In this document: in pieces, positions 16,308 through 25,537 of the stretch
Layout: each line of letters starts with the position of its first letter
Position numbering within the stretch: position 1 is the first letter of the stretch
Assembly: GCA_001768195.1 (NCBI GenBank)
Contig: MENI01000020.1
Location: 1 to 64,000 of the forward strand
DNA: 64,000 nucleotides
DNA from: Bacteroidetes bacterium GWA2_40_15
GTDB lineage: Bacteria; Bacteroidota; Bacteroidia; Bacteroidales; VadinHA17
Reading direction: 5' to 3'
Notes under the pieces: model-generated
What the model was told of the DNA's origin: nothing
Database searches by the model: none
What the model saw: only the letters and a program-made list of their open reading frames with translations
Made by a program: the position numbers and the translations under genes

Positions 16308-18989
16308 ATGAAGCCGGCCTTCTGTTTGCTTCTCTCGATAATCTTATCAGATACACTTCTTAATGCTCAGGCAATTAAGGGAAAGATAACCGATCAGTCC
16401 GGTGAACCCGTTCCATATTCGACTGTCTATATCCAGGAACTGAAACAGGGGACAACAGCCAATACGAAAGGTGATTACGAAATAAAACTGCCTGCAGGCA
16501 AATATACTGTGATCTATCAGAGCCTCGGTTACGAACAGATATTTGCGACGATCAGCCTGACTGATAAACCTGTAATTAAAAATATCACCCTCCCGCTGCA
16601 GTACTATCAGATACCGGAAGTGAGGATCACTGCATCAGATGAGGATCCTGCGTATATAATCATGCGGAAGGTGATTGGCATGGCACCTTACTACCTTAAT
16701 AACATCAACTACTACAAAGCTGAGTTATATCTGAAAGGGAATCTGTTTATCAACAAGATCCCGAAACTCCTGCAGAAATCAATGGCGATTGAGGCAAAGA
16801 AAGAGTCCGGAGGCTCAGTAAGCAGCCAGACAATAAAGGAAGGGGAAGCATATCTTATGGAATCATTCAACGAGATTGAATTCAATGCTCCTGACAAGTA
16901 CTTCCAGAAAGTAATATCATCCAACAGTACCTTTCCTGAACAGGGCAACGATATATCTCCAATGGATTATATTCAGGCAAGCTTTTACCAGCCTGTAATA
17001 GCTGATATGGCTGTATCTCCTCTGGCTCCCAATGCATTCTCTCATTACAGGTATAAATATCTTGGCGCTACTCTTCAGGGGATCTATACCATTAATAAGA
17101 TCCAGGTGATCCCGAAACGGAAGAGCCAACAGGTATTCGAGGGCACCATATTTATTATTGAGGATCTCTGGTGTCTTCACAGTGTTGACCTGTCAAATGA
17201 GAACCTGGTAGGCAAAGTGCGGATACAGGAACTCTATATCCCTGTTCAGGATGATATCTGGATGCCTGTCAGCCACAAGTTCGACGTTAATATTTCCATA
17301 GTCGGATTCAAGGCAGATGCGGGTTACGGAGGTTCCGTAAAATATATTGATGTTAAACCCAACCTGGCTCTGGCAAAACCAAAAACAATCTCTGTTGACT
17401 TTACAGGTCCTGAAAAACCTGACACAACAGTTACAAAGACAAAACAGCAGATTGAAAAGATACTGGCAAAAGATGATCTTTCCAACAGGGATATGGTAAA
17501 GCTCTCAAGGCTGATGGAAAAAGAATCGGAGAAGAGTGTTCCCGACAGTATCCGGAATAACCTTGAGATACAGGAAAGGACCACGCATGAAATAGAAAAG
17601 GATGCCGGCAGGAAAGATAGTTCATACTGGGCTCAGGTACGTCCTGTTCCTCTCTCTGAGATCGAAGTCAGAAGTATAAGAAGAAATGACAGTTTAAAGG
17701 CACTCTATTCTCCTCAGAAAGTAAAGAGTGACACAACATCGGGAACAGATAAGGAGAAAAAGAGCATGGCCGGAAGGAAAGCTCAGTGGATTCTTCTGGG
17801 ACATACCTGGTCGGATACAACAGGATTCTCTTTTACACATGGCGGTCTGCCGGATATGAAAAATCTTACATTCAATACTGTTGACGGTTTCACATACGGA
17901 TTGAATTTCCGGTTGTCAAAGTCATGGAATGAAGGCAGATCATCCATATCTTTTTTTCCGGACATCAGGTATGCATTCAGCCGGAAACAGTTAATGTGGA
18001 GGTTAAACAGCCAGTATGTTTTTGACGGACTGAATCAGAGGCAGATCTATCTCAGGATAGGTATGACCAGCAAAGATATCGGAAACGGAGGCGGAATAAA
18101 TCCTTTCTTAAATTCAGTTACTTCTCTGTTTTTTGAAAAGAACTACCTTAAACTATATGATTCACGATTCATGATCCCGGGTTTCAGAACTGAAATAGTC
18201 AACGGATTAAACCTCGATATAAGTACCACACTTGAAGACCGGAGAGTTCTGGAACACACAACCGACTTTAAATTTATCAGTAGCACGGGTGAATATACGG
18301 ATAACATACCGCACAATGCTTACCTCGATTCCACATCAAACAGCTTAAATTTTCTTACCGACCAGCGGCATGCTGATATAACGGCAAAACTCACTTATAC
18401 TCCCTTCCAGAGGTACAGGATAAACAAAGGGAGAAAGATCCCCAGGGGATCAGACTGGCCGACATTTATCCTTTCATGGCAGCACGGCTTCAATGAGATT
18501 CCTGAGATCGACGGAATACGTCAATATGATATGATCAGGTTCGAAGTTTATAAAAATCAGGATATAGCCCCATTCAGTAAACTGAGATGGAGATTCAGGA
18601 CAGGAGGCTTTACAGACAACAGGAACGTCCCGTTTTATGATTTCTTCCATTTCAATCCGCAACCTCCAATGGTACTTCTGGATGATTACCAGGACGCCTT
18701 TATGCTGCCTGCTTATTATTCACTCAGTACTCCTGAGGCATTTGGTGAATTCCATATCAAATTCACAACTCCTTACCTGCTTATAAAGCTGCTTCCGGGA
18801 ATCAGTAATACTTTAATGCGGGAAAATGTAAGCCTCTCGTATCTCGGATCCAGGAATAATCCTCATTATACCGAACTGGGATACAGCATAAGTGAAATAT
18901 TCTTTATGGCTGAACTGGGAGTTTACGTCGGATTCGAAGATTTCGGCTACAAAAGTATCGGCGGAAAGCTTGTTCTGAAATTTAACTGA
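16308..18989 (+). CDS. DUF5686 outer-membrane protein with carboxypeptidase-D-like regulatory domain
   Basis: An 893-residue protein. After a signal peptide (cleaved near LNAQA), residues about 22-105 form a CarboxypepD_reg-like beta-sandwich (KGKITDQSGEPVPYSTVYIQE). This is the N-terminal extension common to Bacteroidota outer-membrane proteins. The remainder matches the DUF5686 type. It has a helical/charged segment near residues 380-490 and a long strand-rich C-terminal region typical of an outer-membrane barrel. There is no TonB box or plug domain, so it is not a SusC-type transporter. It follows rsmI by 7 bp. Function unknown. Confidence 0.8.
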   Translation: MKPAFCLLLSIILSDTLLNAQAIKGKITDQSGEPVPYSTVYIQELKQGTTANTKGDYEIKLPAGKYTVIYQSLGYEQIFATISLTDKPVIKNITLPLQYYQIPEVRITASDEDPAYIIMRKVIGMAPYYLNNINYYKAELYLKGNLFINKIPKLLQKSMAIEAKKESGGSVSSQTIKEGEAYLMESFNEIEFNAPDKYFQKVISSNSTFPEQGNDISPMDYIQASFYQPVIADMAVSPLAPNAFSHYRYKYLGATLQGIYTINKIQVIPKRKSQQVFEGTIFIIEDLWCLHSVDLSNENLVGKVRIQELYIPVQDDIWMPVSHKFDVNISIVGFKADAGYGGSVKYIDVKPNLALAKPKTISVDFTGPEKPDTTVTKTKQQIEKILAKDDLSNRDMVKLSRLMEKESEKSVPDSIRNNLEIQERTTHEIEKDAGRKDSSYWAQVRPVPLSEIEVRSIRRNDSLKALYSPQKVKSDTTSGTDKEKKSMAGRKAQWILLGHTWSDTTGFSFTHGGLPDMKNLTFNTVDGFTYGLNFRLSKSWNEGRSSISFFPDIRYAFSRKQLMWRLNSQYVFDGLNQRQIYLRIGMTSKDIGNGGGINPFLNSVTSLFFEKNYLKLYDSRFMIPGFRTEIVNGLNLDISTTLEDRRVLEHTTDFKFISSTGEYTDNIPHNAYLDSTSNSLNFLTDQRHADITAKLTYTPFQRYRINKGRKIPRGSDWPTFILSWQHGFNEIPEIDGIRQYDMIRFEVYKNQDIAPFSKLRWRFRTGGFTDNRNVPFYDFFHFNPQPPMVLLDDYQDAFMLPAYYSLSTPEAFGEFHIKFTTPYLLIKLLPGISNTLMRENVSLSYLGSRNNPHYTELGYSISEIFFMAELGVYVGFEDFGYKSIGGKLVLKFN

Positions 18990-18991
18990 TC

Positions 18992-19008
18992 AATCTGCGT
19001 AAATCAGC
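18992..19008. repeat. Partial copy of the TCTGCG inverted-repeat family
   Basis: AATCTGCGTAAATCAGC fills the 18-bp convergent gap between the DUF5686 gene and dnaB. It matches the arm of the fuller inverted repeats at 35084-35153 and 48942-49002. The dnaB TAG stop begins at its edge. Confidence 0.5.
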
Positions 19009-20531
19009 TAGGCAAATGGAGGTTCTTCATGCAATCCTGACTCATGATCGAACTCACCTCCCATCTTTCTGAAGTTATCATGATTCATTTTTGATCCGAA
19101 TGTTACGCTCTGTACTCCCGGGCTCATATCAGGAGAACTCACAAGGTCAAAATCATCTATATCGACAAACTGTGCTTTTTCTTCACGGAATTTCAGCCTT
19201 ACATCATCAACAGGACCGTTTCTGTTCTTTGCAAGAATGATCTCAGCGATCCCTTTTGTTGAAGATCCGTCTTCAAAGGCAGGTATCCCGAATTTTTCCT
19301 GGCGATGAATAAAAACAACCATATCGGCATCCTGCTCGATTGCTCCTGACTCCCTGAGGTCCGAGAGTAACGGCCTTTTCGACCCTCCCCTCATCTCCAC
19401 TGAACGGTTAAGCTGTGAAAGGGCAAGAATAGGTACATTAAGCTCTTTAGCTATACTCTTGAGGGACCTCGATATATTACTTACTTCCTGCTCCCGGCTG
19501 CCTGCATTCGCGGGTCCCGACATAAGCTGCAAATAGTCAACTATAACGATATCGAGCTTGTGCTGAGCCATTAAGCGCCTGCATTTGCCCCTCAGTTCAC
19601 TGATTGAAATTGCAGGGGTATCATCGATAAAGATAGGAGCCTGAACAAGCTTTTTGATCCTTGAGTCAAGCTGTTTCCACTCTTCCTCATTAAGGCGGCC
19701 ATTCTTGATTTTATCTCCCGGGATATCTGTTTCAGCTATAATCAGTCTGTTAACCAGCTGAATGGATGACATCTCACATGAGAAAATTGCAACATATTTC
19801 CCATGATCCACTGCCATGTTACGCGCCATGGATAGTGCAAATGCAGTTTTACCCATCGATGGCCTGGCTGCTATTATTATCAGTTCAGATTTCTGCCAGC
19901 CTGATGTGAGCCTGTCAAGCCTCGTAAATCCCGATGGAGTTCCGACAAGTGCATCCTCTCTTTTTCCGGCTGCTTCGATCTCCCTGATTGCATCCTTTAT
20001 AACAGCATTTATAGGGGCAATTTCTCTTTTGATATTGCCTTCCGCGATCTGGAATATCTCATTTTCAGAAAAATCAAGAAGTTCAGTTATATCCTCAGTG
20101 TCATCAAAAGACCTGGTCTGGATAACTGATGATACCCTGATAAGCTCGCGCTGAATAAATTTCTGGGCTACGATCCTGGCGTGATAATCGGCATTCGCAG
20201 CTGAAACTATCTTCGATGTCAGCTGAGTAAGATAAACAGGCCCCCCAACGCTTTCAAGGAGATTATTGGCACGAAGTTCCTCTGTAACAGTATAGAGATC
20301 AACCGGGAACTCTCGTGCGTTGAGATCTGCAACTGCCTTGAATATTTTCTGATGAGCCTCCTTGTAGAAACTCTCCGGCCTGAGGATATCAAGGACAGTT
20401 ATCACTGCCTCCTTTTCTAACATAACTGCCCCAAGGACAGCCTCCTCCATGTCGAGTGCCTGGGGAGGAACCTTGCCGAAATCAGGAAGCACAGGTACTG
20501 TTTTCTTAGGATTATTTCGCTGGTTTATCAT
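19008..20531 (-). CDS. dnaB: Replicative DNA helicase DnaB
   Basis: A 507-residue hexameric replicative helicase. The N-terminal domain (about 20-125) carries PPQALDMEEAVLGAVM. The RecA-like C-terminal domain has Walker A ARPSMGKTAFALS near residue 220, DIVIVDYLQLM (Walker B) and LSQLNRSVEMR with the arginine-finger region. No intein interrupts it. It unwinds DNA ahead of the replisome and recruits primase. It is transcribed alone, divergently from ispE across a 217-bp AT-rich gap in which I see no clear DnaA-box cluster. Confidence 0.96.
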   Translation of the reverse strand: MINQRNNPKKTVPVLPDFGKVPPQALDMEEAVLGAVMLEKEAVITVLDILRPESFYKEAHQKIFKAVADLNAREFPVDLYTVTEELRANNLLESVGGPVYLTQLTSKIVSAANADYHARIVAQKFIQRELIRVSSVIQTRSFDDTEDITELLDFSENEIFQIAEGNIKREIAPINAVIKDAIREIEAAGKREDALVGTPSGFTRLDRLTSGWQKSELIIIAARPSMGKTAFALSMARNMAVDHGKYVAIFSCEMSSIQLVNRLIIAETDIPGDKIKNGRLNEEEWKQLDSRIKKLVQAPIFIDDTPAISISELRGKCRRLMAQHKLDIVIVDYLQLMSGPANAGSREQEVSNISRSLKSIAKELNVPILALSQLNRSVEMRGGSKRPLLSDLRESGAIEQDADMVVFIHRQEKFGIPAFEDGSSTKGIAEIILAKNRNGPVDDVRLKFREEKAQFVDIDDFDLVSSPDMSPGVQSVTFGSKMNHDNFRKMGGEFDHESGLHEEPPFA

Positions 20532-20748
20532 TACCTGTATATTGTTGAATTACTGTAAATTAACATGATAATATTTAAAAGATTCAGAGCGTGTTAAAGG
20601 TATGATAACGATTAAAATAATGCTAAAAAGATGAGGCTTTTATTACAAACAGCTACTGTTAACAACTTGTTGAAAAGCTAACAGCTGAATTGCATGCTTC
20701 AGATTCAAAAGCATAATGAACTTCGTATTTTTACAAAAAAAATACAGG

Positions 20749-21573
20749 ATGGTCACCTTCCCAAGAGCCAAGATCAACATTGGACTCAGGATCACCGGTA
20801 AACGTCCCGATGGGTTTCATGATATTGAGACTCTCTTTTGTCCGTTACCCTTATCTGATGCTCTTGAATTTGTGGTTGCTGAGGATCAGAAAAAAGGAGA
20901 CATCCTCGCTGTAACAGGCATCGACATTCCGGGAGAACCCCGGGATAACATAGTAATGGAAGCGGTCAGAAAACTGCGGGAGAAACATCGTTTCCCCGCC
21001 CTTAAAATTCATCTTCATAAAGCAATCCCGGCAGGAGCAGGGTTGGGAGGCGGTTCATCAGATGCAGCATTCTTACTCAAAGGAATTAACCGGTGTTATG
21101 GCCTTAAGCTTGATGACGACAGACTTAAGGAATTGGCACTTGAGCTGGGCAGTGACTGTCCGTTCTTTATTGACTGTACGCCTGCTTATGCATCAGGCCG
21201 CGGTGAAATACTGGACCCCTTCGAGAAGCAGCCCCTTAAAAACCATTACATCATATTGCTTAATCCGGGTATAATAGTGAATACAAAGGAAGCATATCAG
21301 AACTGCAATCCTTCCAAACCTGAGTCATCACTTAAGAAAATGATCGATCTTCCTGTTGACAAATGGAAGGAGAATATCTTCAATGATTTTGAGGGCTATG
21401 TATTTGACAAACACCCCATTATAAAGGCATTAAAAGAAGAGTTATACAGGACAGGCGCAATATTCAGTTTAATGTCGGGAAGCGGGTCCTCGGTTTTCGG
21501 TATTTTCACTAAAAGGACGCAGATACCTGATAAACTGCAGGAATATATAATCTGGCAGGGAGCCCTCCTGTAA
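20749..21573 (+). CDS. ispE: 4-diphosphocytidyl-2-C-methyl-D-erythritol kinase
   Basis: A GHMP-family kinase of the MEP isoprenoid pathway, about 274 residues. I start at ATG 20749 because the family begins just before the motif PRAKINIGL. An upstream in-frame ATG at 20716 would add 11 unrelated residues. The ATP loop PAGAGLGGGSSDAAF and the C-terminal MSGSGSSVFGIF are both intact. It phosphorylates the 2-OH of CDP-methylerythritol. It ends 1 bp before the convergent biotin-carrier gene. Confidence 0.95.
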   Translation: MVTFPRAKINIGLRITGKRPDGFHDIETLFCPLPLSDALEFVVAEDQKKGDILAVTGIDIPGEPRDNIVMEAVRKLREKHRFPALKIHLHKAIPAGAGLGGGSSDAAFLLKGINRCYGLKLDDDRLKELALELGSDCPFFIDCTPAYASGRGEILDPFEKQPLKNHYIILLNPGIIVNTKEAYQNCNPSKPESSLKKMIDLPVDKWKENIFNDFEGYVFDKHPIIKALKEELYRTGAIFSLMSGSGSSVFGIFTKRTQIPDKLQEYIIWQGALL

Positions 21574-21574
21574 G

Positions 21575-21901
21575 TTACTCCAGTTCAATAAGAAGGACTC
21601 CTTTAGGAACCCTTGCACCCTTCTCCACGGCAATTTTCTTAACTCTTCCCTTCATGCTGCTCTTAAGCCTGTTTTTCATTTTCATGGCATCGAGTATCAT
21701 CAGGTCTTCTCCTTTTTCAACATCCTGTCCCTCTTTAACAAGAATATCGATAATGGTTCCGGGTATAAAACTCAGTATAAGTTTCGGATCTGCAGGATTA
21801 TAAAGTTTTCTGTTTTTAAAACTGCTGCTGATATGTGTTTTGTACAGACCGGAGTTTATGTTGAGGTATCCTAAATTATCATCGTTGCTGGTCATGTTCA
21901 A
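21575..21901 (-). CDS. Biotin carboxyl carrier protein subunit (biotin/lipoyl attachment)
   Basis: A 108-residue protein whose C-terminal 70 residues form a biotinyl domain with the biotinylation motif DAMKM (Lys is the attachment site), preceded by FIPGTIIDILVKEGQDV. Such small carriers accompany acyl-CoA carboxylase or methylmalonyl-CoA decarboxylase carboxyltransferase subunits in Bacteroidota. The partner gene directly upstream (21928-22225) has lost its middle, so this carrier looks orphaned unless another carboxyltransferase exists elsewhere. It starts 26 bp after that pseudogene. Confidence 0.88.
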   Translation of the reverse strand: MNMTSNDDNLGYLNINSGLYKTHISSSFKNRKLYNPADPKLILSFIPGTIIDILVKEGQDVEKGEDLMILDAMKMKNRLKSSMKGRVKKIAVEKGARVPKGVLLIELE

Positions 21902-21927
21902 TACTTTAAGTTCATTTAATCAACCGG

Positions 21928-22225
21928 TTAAAAAGGTGGTAATCCATGCTTTTTTGAAGGCATTGGTACATCCTTGTCAACTGATACTTCTATGGCATGC
22001 AGGAGGAATCTCCGGGTTTCCGATGGTTCAATTACTGCATCGACATATCCCCTGGATGCAGCAACATACGGAATTGAATGAGTTCTTATCCAGCAGGGCA
22101 AGTATTCTTTCCCTTGCAGTTCTTTTCCCCATCGCTTTCTGCTTTTCTATAGCCTGCTCTCCTCCGCCGAGAAGCAGTTTCTTGCGTTTCTCCTTTAATT
22201 CGGTTATCTTCCTATTTTCTGCCAT
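21928..22225 (-). pseudogene. Internally deleted acyl-CoA carboxyltransferase (PccB/MmdA-type) gene
   Basis: From ATG 22225 the frame encodes the normal N-terminus of a propionyl-CoA carboxylase beta / methylmalonyl-CoA decarboxylase alpha subunit (KKLLLGGGEQAIEKQKAMGKR, then RERILALLDKNSF). The codons then run out of frame to a stop. In another frame, from about 22068 down to the TAA at 21928, the sequence encodes the normal C-terminus of the same family (PYVAASRGYVDAVIEPSETR, ending SKKHGLPPF). Some 100 of about 515 residues remain, and the biotin-dependent core is gone. Both ends are well preserved, so the deletion looks recent, or an assembly error removed the middle. Confidence 0.85.
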
Positions 22226-22327
22226 TTCTTCAATTTTAAAGGTGCAAACTAAAGATTAATAAGCATTAAAAATATGATAATGGTCAATAAAAAAAATCAA
22301 TTAAACAAGACTACATTAATTTCCTGA

Positions 22328-23464
22328 TTACTTGGGAGCCATCTTATAAAGGGCGAAAGCAATAAATGTATAAATGATATTTGGGATCCACATTGCCAGC
22401 ATCGGATTGAGGTTACCCTTTAGTGAAAATTGTGAGGCAAACTGCAGAAACAGTATATATGAGAAGCTTAATACCAATCCTATACCAATATTCATCCCTA
22501 TCCCCCCTCTCACCTTCCTTGACGAGAGCGACACTCCTATAAGAGTCAGTATAAACACTGCAAAAGGGTTGGAGAATCTCCGGTGTTTTTCAATAAGAAA
22601 AAGCTTAAGTTCATCCGAACCCTGCAGCTGCAGCAGGCCGATGTAATCATCCAGTTCCCTGTAAGTCATCGTTCCGACAAAGCCCGGGTCTCTTGAAAAA
22701 TCACTTGGTTTAATAATCAGCATTGTATCGAGTTGTTTACCCTTTGTAATAATCTCCTCGTCATCCATAATGTCGCGCAGGGTATAATTCATTGCTGACC
22801 ATTTATTTGTTGCGGTATCAAATACCACCGTTGGTGAGGACAGTTTGGACTCAAGCCTGCCATGTTCACCAAATCTTTCGATTGTGAAGTTTTGTCCGCG
22901 CTGGCTGATGGGATTGTATGATCCCATAAAAACATAAATATTCTTACTTACCATTCTGTGTATATTCTCCACAGTAACTTTCCGGCTTGCAGAACGGTAA
23001 TATTTATCCTCAAATTCCAATCTGTCAAGGTTTGCACGGGGAATAATAAAATTTGTCAGAATAAAAGCTAAGACAGCTATAACTACTGCAGAGATCAGGT
23101 ATGGCCACATCATCCTTCTGAAGCTCATACCGCAGTTAAGAATGGCAATGATTTCGGTGTTGATTGCCATTTTGGATGTAAAGAATATTACTGATATGAA
23201 TACAAACAGGGGTGCGAAAAGTGTTGCAAAATAGGGTATGAAATTAAAGTAGTAATCAAAGATGATCGCTTTGACCGGCGCCTCCTTCTCCATGAAATTA
23301 TCAATCTTCTCAGCAAAATCGAAAACTATTGCAACGGTCAGGATAAGCACAATAGAGAAGAAGAAAGTTCCAAGGAACTTTCTTATTATATATTTGTCGA
23401 TAATCCTGATCTTCAATGAAGTTACAACCTCACCGACAGTTTTTTTATCATTAAATCTTTCCAT
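22328..23464 (-). CDS. LptF/LptG-family permease (YjgP/YjgQ)
   Basis: A 378-residue inner-membrane protein with the LptF/G layout: three N-terminal membrane helices (about residues 28-50, 68-92, 112-132), a large periplasmic jellyroll region, and three C-terminal helices ending LYKMAPK. With LptB it would drive LPS or lipid export to the outer membrane. Whether it is LptF or LptG cannot be told from sequence alone. The ATG at 23464 makes a 43-bp overlap with tgt. A TTG at 23416, just after the tgt stop, would begin closer to the usual IDKYIIRKF start and is a real alternative. Confidence 0.88.
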   Translation of the reverse strand: MERFNDKKTVGEVVTSLKIRIIDKYIIRKFLGTFFFSIVLILTVAIVFDFAEKIDNFMEKEAPVKAIIFDYYFNFIPYFATLFAPLFVFISVIFFTSKMAINTEIIAILNCGMSFRRMMWPYLISAVVIAVLAFILTNFIIPRANLDRLEFEDKYYRSASRKVTVENIHRMVSKNIYVFMGSYNPISQRGQNFTIERFGEHGRLESKLSSPTVVFDTATNKWSAMNYTLRDIMDDEEIITKGKQLDTMLIIKPSDFSRDPGFVGTMTYRELDDYIGLLQLQGSDELKLFLIEKHRRFSNPFAVFILTLIGVSLSSRKVRGGIGMNIGIGLVLSFSYILFLQFASQFSLKGNLNPMLAMWIPNIIYTFIAFALYKMAPK

Positions 23465-24564
23465 TTTCTGAATATACCGAGTCTGATCTTTTCCCTGGCT
23501 TCTTCAACCAGTTTCAAATAAAATGCCAGATTATGTATACTGGCTATCTGCGCCCCCAGGTTTTCGCCAGTCATAACCAGATGCCGGAGATAAGCCTTTG
23601 AATAGTTAAGACTTACAAGCGATGGACCTGCCTGATCGATGGGACTGAAATCATCGTTCCACTTCCTGTTTCGAATGTTTATTGTCCCTTCGCTTGTAAA
23701 TAACATGCCGTTTCTTCCGTTCCTTGTGGGCATTACACAATCGAACATGTCTATGCCCCTGTCAATCGCCTCAAGTATATTTACAGGCGTTCCGACACCC
23801 ATAAGATAACGAGGTTTGTCATCAGGCAGAATTTCGTTCACAACTTCGATAATCCTGTACATATCATCTGCAGGTTCACCCACCGAAAGTCCTCCTATCG
23901 CATTTCCTGCCATACCTGCTGATGCAATTTTTTCAGCTGATTCCCGCCTGAGGTCATCGTATGTTCCTCCCTGTACAATCGGGAAGAGAGACTGATCCCA
24001 ATCCCAGACCGGATCCGTTTCTTTGAACCTTGCAACTGCTCTGTCGAGCCACCGGTGGGTCAGTGCCACCGATTTCTTAACATAGCTGTAATCGCATGGC
24101 CATGGAGTACATTCATCAAACGCCATAATTATATCAGCACCAATTACCTTTTGTATATTAACAGTATTTTCGGGAGTGAATATATGCTTTGAACCATCAA
24201 TATGTGATTTGAATACTGCACCATCTTCAGTGAGTTTCATATTTCCGGTAAGGGAAAAAACCTGGTATCCCCCGCTATCGGTAAGCATCGGCCTATCCCA
24301 CGACATGAATTTATGTAAGCCTCCTGCAGCTTTCAGGATTTCCTGACCAGGTCTGAGATAGAGATGATATGTGTTCCCCAGAATGATCTTTGCATCAATG
24401 TCCTCTGAGAGGTCCCGCTGCATCACACCCTTTACGGTACCTACTGTTCCCACAGGCATGAATATCGGAGTTGGAATTTCTCCGTGCGATGTCATTATAA
24501 ACCCGGTGCGCGCCTTTGAATCCGGATCCCGGCTCTCGATGCTGAACATATTCTGTAACCTCAT
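23422..24564 (-). CDS. tgt: Queuine/preQ1 tRNA-guanine transglycosylase
   Basis: A 380-residue TIM-barrel enzyme that swaps guanine-34 for preQ1 in GUN-anticodon tRNAs. Signatures include ILGNTYHLYLRPG, LTDSGGYQVFSL, GGLSVGEP, MFDCVMPTRNGRNG and YSKAYLRHL. The zinc site that normally reads CxCxxC before the NYS motif is absent: the aligned residues are Gly, Ser and Ser (AGPSLVSLNYS). The start has a TACATTTG promoter box 11 bp upstream, implying a very short leader. Downstream it overlaps the lptF/G permease gene. Confidence 0.95.
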   Translation of the reverse strand: MRLQNMFSIESRDPDSKARTGFIMTSHGEIPTPIFMPVGTVGTVKGVMQRDLSEDIDAKIILGNTYHLYLRPGQEILKAAGGLHKFMSWDRPMLTDSGGYQVFSLTGNMKLTEDGAVFKSHIDGSKHIFTPENTVNIQKVIGADIIMAFDECTPWPCDYSYVKKSVALTHRWLDRAVARFKETDPVWDWDQSLFPIVQGGTYDDLRRESAEKIASAGMAGNAIGGLSVGEPADDMYRIIEVVNEILPDDKPRYLMGVGTPVNILEAIDRGIDMFDCVMPTRNGRNGMLFTSEGTINIRNRKWNDDFSPIDQAGPSLVSLNYSKAYLRHLVMTGENLGAQIASIHNLAFYLKLVEEAREKIRLGIFRKWKDLMIKKLSVRL

Positions 24565-24574
24565 TTTTGAAGCA

Positions 24575-24582
24575 CAAATGTA
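24575..24582 (-). promoter_or_regulatory. -7 promoter box TACATTTG for tgt
   Basis: The minus strand reads TACATTTG, ending 11 bp before the tgt ATG at 24564. Transcription would start only a few bases before the start codon, giving a leaderless or near-leaderless mRNA if the box is used. Confidence 0.45.
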
Positions 24583-24628
24583 ATCGTTCCGGAGCGGCTG
24601 CGGAAATTATGAGGAAAGATTTTTTTGA

Positions 24629-24636
24629 TACCTTTG
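24629..24636 (+). promoter_or_regulatory. -7 promoter box TACCTTTG for the 24672 barrel gene
   Basis: TACCTTTG lies 36 bp before the ATG at 24672 and supports that start over upstream in-frame ATGs at 24567 and 24609, which would place the promoter inside the coding region. Confidence 0.45.
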
Positions 24637-24671
24637 TCCGCAATGATAAAATAATAACAAACGATCTTAAT

Positions 24672-25412
24672 ATGAAACTGAGAGGCTTACTTGTAATTTT
24701 CTTCCTGGGATTGATAACGCTGCTGCACGCACAACCATTCATTGATCTTGAAACCGGTTTTGTCACTACCGGTTATAATGATGTTCGCATTCCGGGAGAT
24801 CAGGGAACTCTCTTTTCTCTGAGTGAAGATCTGGAGGCAGCCTCTTCTTTTTTCATAAGGATAAAAGCAGGATATAAAATCAGGGAACGCCATAATTTAT
24901 CTGTACTGTATGCTCCCCTGTCAGTAAAGTCAGATGGTTATCTGCCCTATGATGTTTCTTTTGCAGGTGCAGTTTTTCCGGCAGACTCGGCTCTTGATGC
25001 CATGTATAAATTTAACTCCTACAGGCTTACATATCGTTACGATATAGTACTCCGCGAGAAAGTTGAATTTGGACTGGGCTTTACTGCTAAAATCAGAGAT
25101 GCAGCCATTACACTTAAATCACCTGGTTACTTTGCAGAAAAAACCAATGTCGGATTTGTGCCGGTTATAAATTTCAGATTGCTCCTGAACATGGATGAAA
25201 GACTAAGTTTTCTGCTCGAAGGGGATGCGCTTGCCGCACCACAGGGAAGGGCTGAGGATATCCTTTTTGCAGCTCAGTATAAGCTTAATGATCAGGCATC
25301 AATGCGTGCAGGATACCGGCTTCTGGAGGGAGGTGCAGATAACGATGAGGTTTATAATTTCTCAATGTTCAATTATGCCTCACTGGGATTCACATATACT
25401 TTCAATAAATAA
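24672..25412 (+). CDS. Secreted outer-membrane beta-barrel-like protein
   Basis: A 246-residue protein from ATG 24672, chosen because MKLRGLLVIFFLGLITLLHAQ is a typical signal peptide and a -7 box lies just upstream. The mature part is strand-rich with Tyr/Phe-ending strands (FIRIKAGYKI, YRLTYRYDIV, VEFGLGFTAKI, FVPVINFRLLLNM, ASLGFTYTF), consistent with a small outer-membrane barrel. I do not recognise a named family. It is divergent from tgt and appears to stand alone. Confidence 0.75.
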   Translation: MKLRGLLVIFFLGLITLLHAQPFIDLETGFVTTGYNDVRIPGDQGTLFSLSEDLEAASSFFIRIKAGYKIRERHNLSVLYAPLSVKSDGYLPYDVSFAGAVFPADSALDAMYKFNSYRLTYRYDIVLREKVEFGLGFTAKIRDAAITLKSPGYFAEKTNVGFVPVINFRLLLNMDERLSFLLEGDALAAPQGRAEDILFAAQYKLNDQASMRAGYRLLEGGADNDEVYNFSMFNYASLGFTYTFNK

Positions 25413-25537
25413 GCTTACCCGGAACAAAACCCGGAAATTATTATCTTAATGATTATACTATTATCATTTTTCTTTTGTCTTTTATCTTATCAACATTGAG
25501 ATTATCTTAGTAATATTGCCGCATATTTGAAAGTCAG

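Noticed and set aside
20532..20748. Possible replication origin between dnaB and ispE
   Set aside because: The gap is AT-rich with a few short dyads (for example around TGTTAACAACTTG), but I see no cluster of DnaA-box-like 9-mers and no dnaA gene.
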